Shown here: piece after piece, positions 40,431 to 49,213 of the stretch
Numbering within the stretch: the stretch's first letter is position 1
Layout of the letters: the number at the start of each line of letters is the position of its first letter
NCBI RefSeq assembly: GCF_900129665.1
Contig: NZ_FQWL01000002.1
Location: 248,001-312,000 of the forward strand
Source: Flagellimonas flava
GTDB taxonomy: Bacteria; Bacteroidota; Bacteroidia; Flavobacteriales; Flavobacteriaceae
Length of the DNA stretch: 64,000 nucleotides
Direction: 5' to 3'
Translations under genes and position numbers: made by a program
The notes under the pieces: generated by a model
Databases searched by the model: none
Told to the model about the DNA's origin: nothing
The model's input: only the letters and a program-made list of their open reading frames with translations

Positions 40431-41807
40431 ATGCTCCAACGCGCCGTAAAATTCTGGAAACTCCATAAGGTTCCAAACCTTCTTGTTCTTGCAAGCTTAT
40501 TGTTCTACAGTATTTTTGCCTATGACTTGGACCGTGAAGATTTTCCAAAACTATTGGGTCTCTTCCTAGCGGTTTTTATACTTCATTTTAAGCTGATTCA
40601 GTTTCAAAAATGGAATTTTAAGTTCCTTCTCGTCACTGGAATTCTTTTCCGGTTGGTGTTCCTATTGGCGGAGCCCAATCTCTCTCAGGATTTTTATCGA
40701 TTCATTTGGGATGGGGAGCTTATAAAAAATGGCATCAATCCATATCTATATTTACCTAACCAGCTTATTGCACGACCAGATCTTCCCATAGCCAATGCCC
40801 AGCTGCTATTTGAAGGTATGGGCGACCTTAGCGCCAGACACTACAGCAATTATCCGCCCGTAAATCAAATCATTTTCTCGCTTTCGGCACTACTGGGAGG
40901 TGGAAGCATTTTGGGTTCTATCATTGTTATGCGGCTAATCATCATTTTGGCTGATGTGGGAATCCTGTATTTCGGTCGAAAGCTCCTCCAAAAACTTAAC
41001 AGGCCAAACTATGTTGCCCTTTGGTATTTTCTTAATCCATTGGTCATCATAGAGCTAACCGGCAACCTTCATTTTGAAGGGGTAATGCTGTTCTTTTTTG
41101 TGTGGTCACTCCATATAGTATCCATCAAAAAAAATGTATGGGCTGCTCCCATTTATGCCATATCCATTATGGTAAAACTCGTCCCCATTCTCTTTTTACC
41201 AATGTTTTTGCAATATCTGGGGTTTAAAAAAAGTGTGCTGTTCTACACATTGGTGTCAACCACCTGTCTGTTGCTGTTACTCCCTTTCTATGACACAGCT
41301 TTTATTGATAACTATGCGGAAACTATTGGTCTATGGTTTTCAAACTTTGAGTTCAATGCGGGAATTTACAATGCGGTTAAAAAGATTGCGGTAATCTGTT
41401 TTGATGCCAAACCTTGGGAACTTGTGAAAGTCTATGGTAGTTTGCTGGCCAAGGCCGTAATAGTTGGTTCGGTTGTTTTGGGGTTGTTCAGGAGCAATAG
41501 GAAATTTGAAAACTTGCTCACCTCAATGTTGATTCTATTATCGGCCTATTACTTCTTGTCCAGTACCGTTCACCCGTGGTATGTTGTGTTTCTTATTGTG
41601 CTCTGCATGTTGGGAAGATACCGATTCGCCATGGTCTGGTCGTTGACCGCAGTACTAAGTTATTCTGCTTACACTAACCCAGATTTCAAAGAGAATTTAT
41701 GGTTAGTGGCTTTTGAGTATATCTTGGTCTTCGCCTTTTTGATTTATGAAATCGTGGGTAAAGGCGGAAAAAAGTTACATTTCTTCAAAAAATTACCGCT
41801 CCCTTAG
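40431..41807 (+). CDS. GT-C-type membrane glycosyltransferase (mannosyltransferase-like)
   Basis: ATG at 40431 preferred; a TTG at 40422 is in frame. About 458 residues with ten or more hydrophobic segments. The first outer loop carries EPNLSQDFYRFIWDGELI (D-rich, as in GT-C donors using polyprenyl-phosphate sugars) and NGINPYLYLP; later HFEGVMLFFFVWSL and SSTVHPWYVVF. It probably adds a sugar on the periplasmic side, possibly with the GT2 at 34708 as donor maker. It ends 35 bp before the arg leader ORF. Confidence 0.8.
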   Translation: MLQRAVKFWKLHKVPNLLVLASLLFYSIFAYDLDREDFPKLLGLFLAVFILHFKLIQFQKWNFKFLLVTGILFRLVFLLAEPNLSQDFYRFIWDGELIKNGINPYLYLPNQLIARPDLPIANAQLLFEGMGDLSARHYSNYPPVNQIIFSLSALLGGGSILGSIIVMRLIIILADVGILYFGRKLLQKLNRPNYVALWYFLNPLVIIELTGNLHFEGVMLFFFVWSLHIVSIKKNVWAAPIYAISIMVKLVPILFLPMFLQYLGFKKSVLFYTLVSTTCLLLLLPFYDTAFIDNYAETIGLWFSNFEFNAGIYNAVKKIAVICFDAKPWELVKVYGSLLAKAVIVGSVVLGLFRSNRKFENLLTSMLILLSAYYFLSSTVHPWYVVFLIVLCMLGRYRFAMVWSLTAVLSYSAYTNPDFKENLWLVAFEYILVFAFLIYEIVGKGGKKLHFFKKLPLP

Positions 41808-41842
41808 GCCAGTTGGAATTAATTTGTACTTTTAATCCCATA

Positions 41843-41923
41843 ATGAAAGGACAAAATTACATACTTACCACTTTGGGCATCCAAGCTCCAGTTCGTCCGT
41901 TCGCTCCACGCCGTCGCCCGTAA
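41843..41923 (+). CDS. Arg/Pro-rich leader peptide upstream of the arg operon (26 aa)
   Basis: An ATG at 41843 opens 26 codons ending APVRPFAPRRRP before TAA. Four Arg (positions 18, 23, 24, 25) and four Pro (16, 19, 22, 26) fall in the last 11 codons. The end of the ORF and the stop lie in a hairpin, CGCCC-GTAA-GGGTG (41915-41928), with the stop in a GNRA-like loop. Further on, ATGGA/TCCAT (41939-41958) and GGAAAT/ATTTCC (41941-41962) are competing stems. It is 91 bp from the first arg gene. This fits ribosome stalling on scarce Arg or Pro; the operon also holds proC. No terminator T tract was seen. Confidence 0.6.
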   Translation: MKGQNYILTTLGIQAPVRPFAPRRRP

Positions 41924-42014
41924 GGGTGCACTCTAGTCATGGAAATAGGTGAGTCCATTTCCGCAAAAACAATATCAGCTTTCAAATTTTTATAAGTTTA
42001 AAAAATCACTAGCA

Positions 42015-42626
42015 ATGGAAATTATAATTGCTAACGAATCACATTTTAAATACGCCCAGATTATTAGCGATACCATTACAGAATCTGCCAAGGTTCGAGG
42101 TACCGGAATTGCCCAGCGAAGCCCTGAATACATTATAAAAAGGCTGGAAAACGGGAATGCGGTCATTGCCTTGGAGGGCGAAAAATTCGCAGGATTCTGT
42201 TATATCGAAGTCTGGGGCAACAAGAATTTTGTTGCCAATTCCGGTCTTATCGTACATCCAGATTTTAGAAAACAGGGACTGGCTAAAAAAATAAAAAAGG
42301 CAATTTTTGAGCTATCCAGACAAAAGTTTCCAGATGCCAAAATTTTCGGAATCACCACAGGTTTGGCGGTAATGAAAATGAACTACGAATTGGGCTACAA
42401 GCCTGTGACCTTCTCGGAACTTACAGATGATCCCGACTTTTGGAAAGGGTGCCAAACCTGCAAAAACTTTGATGTACTTACCAGAACCGAAAAAAATATG
42501 TGCCTGTGCACCGGTATGCTGTACGACCCAGGAGACAAAAAACAATCGAAAAAACTAAATGGAAAAGCCTTTCAACGGTTGAAACAGATGAAACAGAATC
42601 TTTTCCTTAAAAAGAAAACAAAATGA
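42015..42626 (+). CDS. GNAT N-acetyltransferase, probable first arginine enzyme (ArgA-like)
   Basis: ATG at 42015 (MEIIIANESHFKYAQ); the frame to 41949 is untranslated leader. About 203 residues. GNAT motifs: CYIEVWGNKNFVANSGLIV and HPDFRKQGLAKKIKKAIFEL (acetyl-CoA loop). The C-terminal third has WKGCQTCKNF and KNMCLCTG, a CxxC...CxC set that could bind zinc. As first gene of the operon it is the likely N-acyltransferase of glutamate. It overlaps argG by 4 bp. Confidence 0.8.
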   Translation: MEIIIANESHFKYAQIISDTITESAKVRGTGIAQRSPEYIIKRLENGNAVIALEGEKFAGFCYIEVWGNKNFVANSGLIVHPDFRKQGLAKKIKKAIFELSRQKFPDAKIFGITTGLAVMKMNYELGYKPVTFSELTDDPDFWKGCQTCKNFDVLTRTEKNMCLCTGMLYDPGDKKQSKKLNGKAFQRLKQMKQNLFLKKKTK

Positions 42627-43810
42627 AGAAACTAGTCTTGGCCTATAGTGGTGGTTTGGATACCTCTTACTGCGCCAAATATTTATCCCAAGAAGAAGGT
42701 TATGAGGTACATGCAGTGAGCGTAAATACTGGCGGTTTTAGCAAAGAGGAAATCCAGGGCATACAACAAAAAGCATTAGATCTCGGAGCCACCTCTTATA
42801 CTTCAATTGATGCTGTCTCCAGTTTTTATGATAAGGTGGTAAAATATCTCATCTATGGCAATGTGCTTAGAAACAACACATACCCTCTTTCTGTGAGCGC
42901 CGAACGGATTGTTCAGGCCCTTGAAATCGTAAACCACGCCAAAAAAATAGGAGCGGATTATATCGCGCACGGGAGCACGGGAGCCGGAAATGATCAGGTT
43001 CGGTTCGATATGATTTTTCAAATCGTGGCCCCGGACATCACGATAATCACGCCCATCAGGGACAACAAATTATCCCGAGAGGCAGAAATAGCTTACTTGC
43101 AGGAAAATGGCATTGACTATCCTTGGGAGAAGGCCAAATATTCCATTAATCGAGGCCTTTGGGGAACTTCTGTTGGCGGGGATGAAACCCTCACCTCTCA
43201 CCTGCCCCTTCCTGAAAGTGCATATCCCAGTCAGCTGGAAAGTAAACTTCCCAAGGAAATTAAGCTTGGTTTTAAGGATGGCGAGCTTATTGCTTTGGAT
43301 GGAGAATCTGCAACACCTGTTGAAAACATCGAAAAGTTGGAAGCCATTGCCGCCAAATATGCCATAGGGAGGGATATTCATGTAGGTGATACCATCATCG
43401 GAATCAAAGGTCGGGTGGGTTTTGAAGCTGCAGCTCCCACGATAATAATCAAAGCACATCATTTATTGGAAAAACACACCCTAAGTAAATGGCAACAGTA
43501 CCAAAAGGAGCAATTGGCCAACTTTTACGGGATGTTGCTGCATGAAGGCAATTATTTGGACGAAGTGATGCGAAATATTGAGGCTTTTTTGACGGATACC
43601 CAAAAAAATGTCTCGGGAGATGTCTTTGTTACCCTCCACCCTTACCGATTTGAGATCAATGGGGTTGCTTCCCCGCACGATCTTATGAACGCTTCTTTTG
43701 GCAGTTATGGAGAAATAAACAAGGGCTGGACCGCTGATGACGCCAAAGGATTCATCAAGATTCTTTCCAATCCTGGGAAAATTGCAAATCACGTAAACCA
43801 ACAATTATGA
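42623..43810 (+). CDS. argG: Argininosuccinate synthase
   Basis: 395 residues, normal length. The PP-loop LAYSGGLDTSYCAKYL binds ATP, HGSTGAGNDQVRFD binds citrulline and aspartate. It condenses citrulline and aspartate to argininosuccinate. It overlaps argC by 4 bp. Confidence 0.96.
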   Translation: MKKLVLAYSGGLDTSYCAKYLSQEEGYEVHAVSVNTGGFSKEEIQGIQQKALDLGATSYTSIDAVSSFYDKVVKYLIYGNVLRNNTYPLSVSAERIVQALEIVNHAKKIGADYIAHGSTGAGNDQVRFDMIFQIVAPDITIITPIRDNKLSREAEIAYLQENGIDYPWEKAKYSINRGLWGTSVGGDETLTSHLPLPESAYPSQLESKLPKEIKLGFKDGELIALDGESATPVENIEKLEAIAAKYAIGRDIHVGDTIIGIKGRVGFEAAAPTIIIKAHHLLEKHTLSKWQQYQKEQLANFYGMLLHEGNYLDEVMRNIEAFLTDTQKNVSGDVFVTLHPYRFEINGVASPHDLMNASFGSYGEINKGWTADDAKGFIKILSNPGKIANHVNQQL

Positions 43811-44781
43811 TCAAAGTAGGTATTATAGGTGGATCCGGATATACAGGGGGAGAGCTCATCCGATTACTCTTGAATCACTCCCAAGTGGAAATTGATTTTG
43901 TCTTTAGCACCACACGCGCCGGAAAACCGGTGACCTCTGCGCATCAAGATTTGCTGGGTCAAACCAATTTGTTGTTTTCTGGTGAAGTGAATCCCAAAGT
44001 CGATGCAGTCTTCTTGTGTTTAGGGCATGGTAATTCCACCAAATTCCTTGATGAAAACACCTTTGCGGAGCACACCAAAATTGTTGATCTAAGTAATGAC
44101 TTCAGGCTACAAGCATCATCAAACTGGAACGGAAAAACATTTGTGTACGGGCTTCCGGAATTAAACAAATCCAAAATAGAAAACACCGACGCGATTGCCA
44201 ATCCAGGTTGTTTTGCCACAGCCATTCAGTTGGGCTTGTTGCCATTGGCACAGGCTGGATTGCTCAAGGGAGAAATCCACACCAATGCAATCACCGGAAG
44301 TACCGGTGCCGGTGTCGGATTGTCCGCCACTTCCCACTTTAGCTGGCGGAACAACAATGTTTCTTGGTACAAACCTTTTACCCATCAACATTTGGGTGAA
44401 ATTGGTGAAAGTCTAAAATCCTTTGGAAACCCAACTGGGAAGCAGTATTTTCTTCCTACCCGAGGAAACTTTACAAGGGGAATTTTGGCTACATCATACA
44501 CCAGATTTGATGGTGATTTGGAAGCGGCTAAGTCTTTGTTCGCGTCATTTTATGCCGATGCAGCTTTCACCCATGTATCGGAAGAACCTATACACCTGAA
44601 GCAGGTGGTCAATACCAACCAATGTCACATTCATTTACACCAACATGAAGATGTCCTGTTGGTGACATCGACCATAGATAATTTATTGAAGGGAGCCTCA
44701 GGGCAAGCCGTCCAAAACATGAATCTTATGTTCGGTTGGGACCAAAGAGAAGGATTACAACTTAAAGCAGGAGTTTTTTAA
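43807..44781 (+). CDS. argC: N-acetyl-gamma-glutamyl-phosphate reductase
   Basis: 324 residues. IGGSGYTGGELIRLLLNH is the NADP site and ANPGCFATAIQLGLLPL holds the catalytic Cys (about 136). It reduces N-acyl-glutamyl phosphate to the semialdehyde with NADPH. If the pathway uses succinylated intermediates, as the transcarbamylase suggests, this enzyme must accept them. A 10-bp gap separates it from proC. Confidence 0.96.
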   Translation: MIKVGIIGGSGYTGGELIRLLLNHSQVEIDFVFSTTRAGKPVTSAHQDLLGQTNLLFSGEVNPKVDAVFLCLGHGNSTKFLDENTFAEHTKIVDLSNDFRLQASSNWNGKTFVYGLPELNKSKIENTDAIANPGCFATAIQLGLLPLAQAGLLKGEIHTNAITGSTGAGVGLSATSHFSWRNNNVSWYKPFTHQHLGEIGESLKSFGNPTGKQYFLPTRGNFTRGILATSYTRFDGDLEAAKSLFASFYADAAFTHVSEEPIHLKQVVNTNQCHIHLHQHEDVLLVTSTIDNLLKGASGQAVQNMNLMFGWDQREGLQLKAGVF

Positions 44782-44791
44782 AAATAACAGC

Positions 44792-45586
44792 ATGAAAATA
44801 GCAATTATAGGAGCGGGAAATTTGGGATTATCCATTGCCAAGGGGGTCTTGCACAGCAACGGTGCAACAACTATGTATTTGACCAAGCGAAACACCTCGG
44901 CCATTAAGGATTTTGAAAAGTATGGTAATGTAGTGGTCACCTCGGATAACGAGGAGGCGGTAAAAAAATCGGACATTTTGATTTTTGCTGTACAACCCGG
45001 ACACTTTTCTGGGATTCTAGAGGACGTCAAAGATCTATTGTCGGAAAATCATGTGTTGATCAGTACCATTACCGGGTTTAGCATTTCCAAAATGGAGGAA
45101 ATCGTGGGCAAAGACAAATATGTCATTCGCAGTATGCCCAACACAGCTATTTCAGTTGGGAATTCCATGACGTGCATTTGTAGCAACGAATTGGGAAAAA
45201 AGCGCATCGACCTGGCCAAGGCCATTTTCAATCGAATGGGCCATACTTTAGAAATCCCAGAAGAACAAATGCAGGCCGCAACGGTTATCTGCGCCAGTGG
45301 AATTGCTTTTTGGATGCGATTGATTCGGGCAACCACACAAGGTGCCATCCAGTTGGGTTTTGATGCCAAAGAAGCACAAGAATTAGCGATGCACACCTGT
45401 AATGGAGCTGCCAGCTTGCTCATCGATTCGGGTAGTCATCCTGAAGAAGAAATAGACCGGGTAACCACGCCCAAAGGTTGTACCATTTCTGGATTAAACG
45501 AAATGGAACATCAAGGATTAAGCTCCTCCCTAATCAGGGGTATCGTCACCTCTTTCGAAAAAATCAACCAAATAAAAAAAGGATAG
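44792..45586 (+). CDS. proC: Pyrroline-5-carboxylate reductase
   Basis: 264 residues. IIGAGNLGLSIAKGVL is the dinucleotide site and TPKGCTISGLNEMEHQGL with SSLIRGI the C-terminal signature. It makes proline from pyrroline-5-carboxylate with NADPH. Its place inside the arg operon links the two pathways that share glutamate, and agrees with a leader rich in both Arg and Pro. proA and proB are not in the window. Confidence 0.95.
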   Translation: MKIAIIGAGNLGLSIAKGVLHSNGATTMYLTKRNTSAIKDFEKYGNVVVTSDNEEAVKKSDILIFAVQPGHFSGILEDVKDLLSENHVLISTITGFSISKMEEIVGKDKYVIRSMPNTAISVGNSMTCICSNELGKKRIDLAKAIFNRMGHTLEIPEEQMQAATVICASGIAFWMRLIRATTQGAIQLGFDAKEAQELAMHTCNGAASLLIDSGSHPEEEIDRVTTPKGCTISGLNEMEHQGLSSSLIRGIVTSFEKINQIKKG

Positions 45587-45596
45587 ATTCATTGTA

Positions 45597-46751
45597 ATGG
45601 AAATCCAGACCAAAAAAAGAAACATGAAATTATTCGATGTATATCCCTTATACGATGTTACACCGGTATCCGCCAGGGGCATTGAGGTGAAAGATGACAA
45701 AGGACAAATCTATCTCGATTTTTATGGTGGGCATGCCGTGATTTCCATTGGACATGGACATCCGCATTACGTACAGCGACTCAAAGACCAATTGGATAAA
45801 ATTGGTTTCTACAGTAATTCTGTGCAGAATCCATTGCAAAGTGAACTCGCGGAAAAATTGGGTGTTTTATCAGGGTGTAAGAATTATAATCTATTCATGT
45901 GCAATTCCGGGGCGGAGGCAAATGAAAATGCCCTCAAAATGGCATCATTTCACACGGACAAGTCCAAGGTAATCGCCTTTAAGAACAGCTTTCATGGCCG
46001 TACTTCCGCCGCCGTAGCCACAACGGACAATCCCGCTATCAATGCTCCAATAAATCAGCAACAAGAAGTCACATTTCTTCCCCTAAACGATTTTGGTGCA
46101 TTTGAAGAGGCCCTACAAAAAGATTCCTACTGCGCTGCTATCATCGAGCCCATTCAAGGTGTTGGCGGTTTGGATGAACCTACGACTGAGTTTTTCCAGT
46201 TTGTTGCCGAACAATGTAGAGCAAATGGCATGGTACTTATTGCCGACGAAGTACAATCTGGATTTGGTAGAAGCGGAAAGTTTTTTGCCTTCCAACACCA
46301 TGGAATACAACCGGATGTGATTACCATCGCCAAGGGAATGGGTAATGGCTTCCCCGTCGGTGGGGTCCTCATCCATGAGTCATTCAAGGCTTCTTACGGA
46401 CTGTTGGGAACAACATTTGGTGGTAATCATTTGGCCTGCGCCGCCGTGCTTTCCGTTCTTGAGGTCATGGAGCAGGAACACCTGGTTGACCAAGCTGCAG
46501 AGATCGGTTTATACTGCAAGGAAAAGGCTTCGGAAATACCACAGGTAAAAAACATCAAAGGAAGAGGTTTAATGCTTGGTCTTGAATTTGATTTTGAAGT
46601 GGCTGGTTTACGCAAAGACCTCATCCATAAGCAATATATCTTTACAGGTGGGGCCAAAAACAAAAAACTACTACGAATTCTACCTGCATTGAACGTGACA
46701 AAAACCCAGATTGATATGCTTTTCGAGGCACTAAAAAAAGAACTATCATGA
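45597..46751 (+). CDS. argD: Acetylornithine aminotransferase family (class III)
   Basis: 384 residues from 45597; the ATG at 45624 (MKLFDVYPLYDV) is the usual family start. FKNSFHGRTSAAVATTDN and LIADEVQSGFGRSGKFFAFQ bind PLP, and ITIAKGMGNGFPVGGVL holds the Schiff-base Lys. It converts N-acyl-glutamate semialdehyde to N-acyl-ornithine. It overlaps the next gene by 4 bp. Confidence 0.94.
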   Translation: MEIQTKKRNMKLFDVYPLYDVTPVSARGIEVKDDKGQIYLDFYGGHAVISIGHGHPHYVQRLKDQLDKIGFYSNSVQNPLQSELAEKLGVLSGCKNYNLFMCNSGAEANENALKMASFHTDKSKVIAFKNSFHGRTSAAVATTDNPAINAPINQQQEVTFLPLNDFGAFEEALQKDSYCAAIIEPIQGVGGLDEPTTEFFQFVAEQCRANGMVLIADEVQSGFGRSGKFFAFQHHGIQPDVITIAKGMGNGFPVGGVLIHESFKASYGLLGTTFGGNHLACAAVLSVLEVMEQEHLVDQAAEIGLYCKEKASEIPQVKNIKGRGLMLGLEFDFEVAGLRKDLIHKQYIFTGGAKNKKLLRILPALNVTKTQIDMLFEALKKELS

Positions 46752-47686
46752 AGCATTATTTATCCATAAATGATGTGGATTGCCTTCCCGGATGGGTGGA
46801 CGAGGCCATCGCATTGAAACAGAATCCTTATCAGTTCCAGAAACTGGGAAAGCACAAAACTATCTGCTTGCTGTTTTTCAATAACAGCTTGCGTACCCGT
46901 CTAAGTACCCAAAAAGCGGCCATGCATCTGGGAATGGAAGTTATGGTCATGAATTTTGGAAGTGAAGGCTGGGTATTGGAGTATGAGGACGGGACCATTA
47001 TGGACCAGGGTACTTCGGAGCACATTAAGGAGGCAGCAAAGGTAGTATCCCAATATTGCGATATTGTGGCCATCCGTGCGTTTGCCCAGCTAAAGGACAA
47101 AGAAAAAGATGAGGCTGAGCAGGTACTCAACGGTTTTGCCAAATTTGCCTCCATTCCTGTGGTGAATATGGAAAGTTCCATCGCCCATCCGCTGCAGGCG
47201 CTTGCCGATGCCATAACTTTGAAAGAACATGAAACAAAGTCAAGGCCCAAAGTAGTGTTGTCTTGGGCTCCTCACCCTAAGGCCTTGCCCCATGCAGTAG
47301 CCAATTCCTTTGTGGAAATGATGAAATTGCAAGAAACCGATTTTGTGATCACACATCCTAAAGGTTACGAACTGAATCCAGAGATTACGGCAAGGTGCAC
47401 AATAGAATACAATCAGCAAAAAGCCCTTGAGAATGCGGACTTTGTATATGTAAAAAATTGGAGCAGTTACATCAATTATGGCCAAGTGCTCTCAAAGGAT
47501 TTGGCTTGGACCATGACCCGTGAAAAACTGGGTAATGCTAAATTTATGCACTGCTTGCCCGTAAGAAGAAATGTGGTGGTAGAGGATGCCGTATTGGACG
47601 GAAATCAATCCCTGGTAGTGGAACAAGCCAACAACCGGACATTTTCAGCTCAAATTGTATTGAAAAAAATCCTGGAAACTCTTTAA
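46748..47686 (+). CDS. N-acylornithine carbamoyltransferase, probably N-succinylornithine type
   Basis: 312 residues. NNSLRTRLSTQK replaces the STRTR carbamoyl-phosphate loop of ordinary OTC, as in acetyl/succinylornithine enzymes. The residue before EH at GTIMDQGTSEHIKE is Ser90. From memory, the Xanthomonas acetyl enzyme has Glu92 there and the Bacteroides succinyl enzyme Pro90, and Ser at this site also favours succinyl. HCLPVRRN is the C-terminal signature. This points to succinylated intermediates, with free ornithine bypassed. Confidence 0.85.
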   Translation: MKHYLSINDVDCLPGWVDEAIALKQNPYQFQKLGKHKTICLLFFNNSLRTRLSTQKAAMHLGMEVMVMNFGSEGWVLEYEDGTIMDQGTSEHIKEAAKVVSQYCDIVAIRAFAQLKDKEKDEAEQVLNGFAKFASIPVVNMESSIAHPLQALADAITLKEHETKSRPKVVLSWAPHPKALPHAVANSFVEMMKLQETDFVITHPKGYELNPEITARCTIEYNQQKALENADFVYVKNWSSYINYGQVLSKDLAWTMTREKLGNAKFMHCLPVRRNVVVEDAVLDGNQSLVVEQANNRTFSAQIVLKKILETL

Positions 47687-47688
47687 AC

Positions 47689-48432
47689 ATGAAACTAAAA
47701 AACAAGGTGGCCATAGTTACTGGTGCTACAAGTGGGATGGGAAAAGCCATTGCCCAAGCCTTCCATAAAGAAGGCGCAAAACTTATAGTCTCTGGTAGGA
47801 ATGTAGAACGAGGGGAAGCACTTGCCCAAGAGTTATCCGGCTCAGTCTTTGTATCGGGCGATGTGAGCCGGCCCGACTACAATAGGGAGCTTGTGGATAC
47901 CGCTATCAAAAGTTTTGGAAAACTGGACATTATCTCCTTAAATGCGGGAGTTTTGGGCTTGGGAAATGTAGTGGACTTACCCATTGAATCCTGGCAAAAA
48001 ACCATGGATACCAATTTGGGTTCCATCTTCTATCTATCCAAATATGCCCTCCCCGAGCTGCAGAAAACGTCAGGGGATATTCTAATTAATGCGTCCATTG
48101 CTGCCTTCAAAAGTTTCCCAAACCATCCGGCCTACTGCGCCTCCAAGGCGGCTTCCGTGGCTTTGATGAAGCAATTGGCGGTGGAATACGCGCCAAAAGT
48201 ACGAGTAAATGCCATCTGCCCTGGCCCCGTGGACACCCCTTTGATTTGGGACTCGGCCAAGGCCTTTCCCAATCCAGAACAAGCTGTGGAAGGTGCTAAA
48301 AATGCTACGCTTTTAAATCGGTTGGGAACTCCTGAAGATATTGCCAAACTAGCTCTTTTTCTAGTTTCGGACGATGCTTCTTGGATTACCGGAACGGCCA
48401 TGACCATCGATGGCGGAATCTTAAATGCATAA
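47689..48432 (+). CDS. SDR family oxidoreductase embedded in arg operon
   Basis: 247 residues. AIVTGATSGMGKAIAQAF (TGxxxGxG), LNAGVLGLGN, INASIAAF (Ser) and YCASKAAS (YxxxK) make a complete classical SDR; WITGTAMTIDGGI ends the fold. Substrate unknown. The position between the transcarbamylase and argB is unusual, since proB/proA often occupy this region in relatives. It starts 3 bp after the preceding stop. Confidence 0.88.
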   Translation: MKLKNKVAIVTGATSGMGKAIAQAFHKEGAKLIVSGRNVERGEALAQELSGSVFVSGDVSRPDYNRELVDTAIKSFGKLDIISLNAGVLGLGNVVDLPIESWQKTMDTNLGSIFYLSKYALPELQKTSGDILINASIAAFKSFPNHPAYCASKAASVALMKQLAVEYAPKVRVNAICPGPVDTPLIWDSAKAFPNPEQAVEGAKNATLLNRLGTPEDIAKLALFLVSDDASWITGTAMTIDGGILNA

Positions 48433-48433
48433 T

Positions 48434-49213
48434 ATGAAACCACAATTGTCCATCATAAAAATAGGAGGAAACATTATAGAAAATCCGACTCAATTATCGC
48501 ATTTGCTAGAATTGTTTTCAAACATTGAGGGGTCTAAGATTTTGGTACACGGAGGCGGTAAAAAAGCCACTGAAACAAGTAAAAGATTAGGCATTGAATC
48601 CAAAATGGTCAACGGAAGAAGAATAACGGACACAGAAAGTCTTGATGTTGCCATTATGGTTTATGCCGGCCTGGTCAACAAAAAGATTGTAGCGGAACTG
48701 CAGTCCAAAAACACCAATGCCATAGGTATGAGCGGCGCGGATGCCAACGCAATTCGAGCCCACAAAAGACCTGTGAAAGAAATTGACTTCGGTTGGGTAG
48801 GCGATGTGGATGGTGTGCATTCAGAAAATTTATGGAAACTGCTCCAAGCTGGATTTACACCCGTTTTTTGCGCCCTGACCCACGATGGAGCTGGACAATT
48901 GTTCAATACAAATGCAGATACCATTGCTGCAGAATTGGCCATTGGAATGGCCAGTCATTTTAAAACCACCTTGTATTATTGTTTTGAAAAGAGAGGGGTA
49001 CTACTCAGCATTGAAGACGAGAATTCAGTCGTGGAACATATCGATTCGTCCAGTTATAAAGAACTACTGGACCAAGGTGTTATTGCCGATGGTATGTTGC
49101 CTAAAATGCACAATTGTTTTCACGCCCTTCAGAACAAGGTACATGAGGTCCGTATTGGGAACAGTTCCATGCTTGAAAAGACCGATTCAAAATTCACCAC
49201 TATAACGCTATGA
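48434..49213 (+). CDS. argB: N-acetylglutamate kinase
   Basis: About 259 residues from the ATG at 48434; ATG 48425 overlaps the SDR gene and is less likely. IIKIGGNIIENP and ILVHGGGKKATETSKRLGI bind ATP and substrate; LTHDGAGQLFNTNADTIAAE is the amino-acid-kinase C-terminal signature. It phosphorylates N-acyl-glutamate. No N-terminal arginine-sensing helix is present, so feedback inhibition by arginine is less likely. Confidence 0.94.
   Translation: MKPQLSIIKIGGNIIENPTQLSHLLELFSNIEGSKILVHGGGKKATETSKRLGIESKMVNGRRITDTESLDVAIMVYAGLVNKKIVAELQSKNTNAIGMSGADANAIRAHKRPVKEIDFGWVGDVDGVHSENLWKLLQAGFTPVFCALTHDGAGQLFNTNADTIAAELAIGMASHFKTTLYYCFEKRGVLLSIEDENSVVEHIDSSSYKELLDQGVIADGMLPKMHNCFHALQNKVHEVRIGNSSMLEKTDSKFTTITL

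Noticed and set aside
41949..42014. N-terminal extension of the GNAT gene to 41949
   Set aside because: It overlaps the leader hairpins and gives a non-conserved Gln/Phe/Lys-rich stretch; the ATG at 42015 starts at the normal GNAT sequence.
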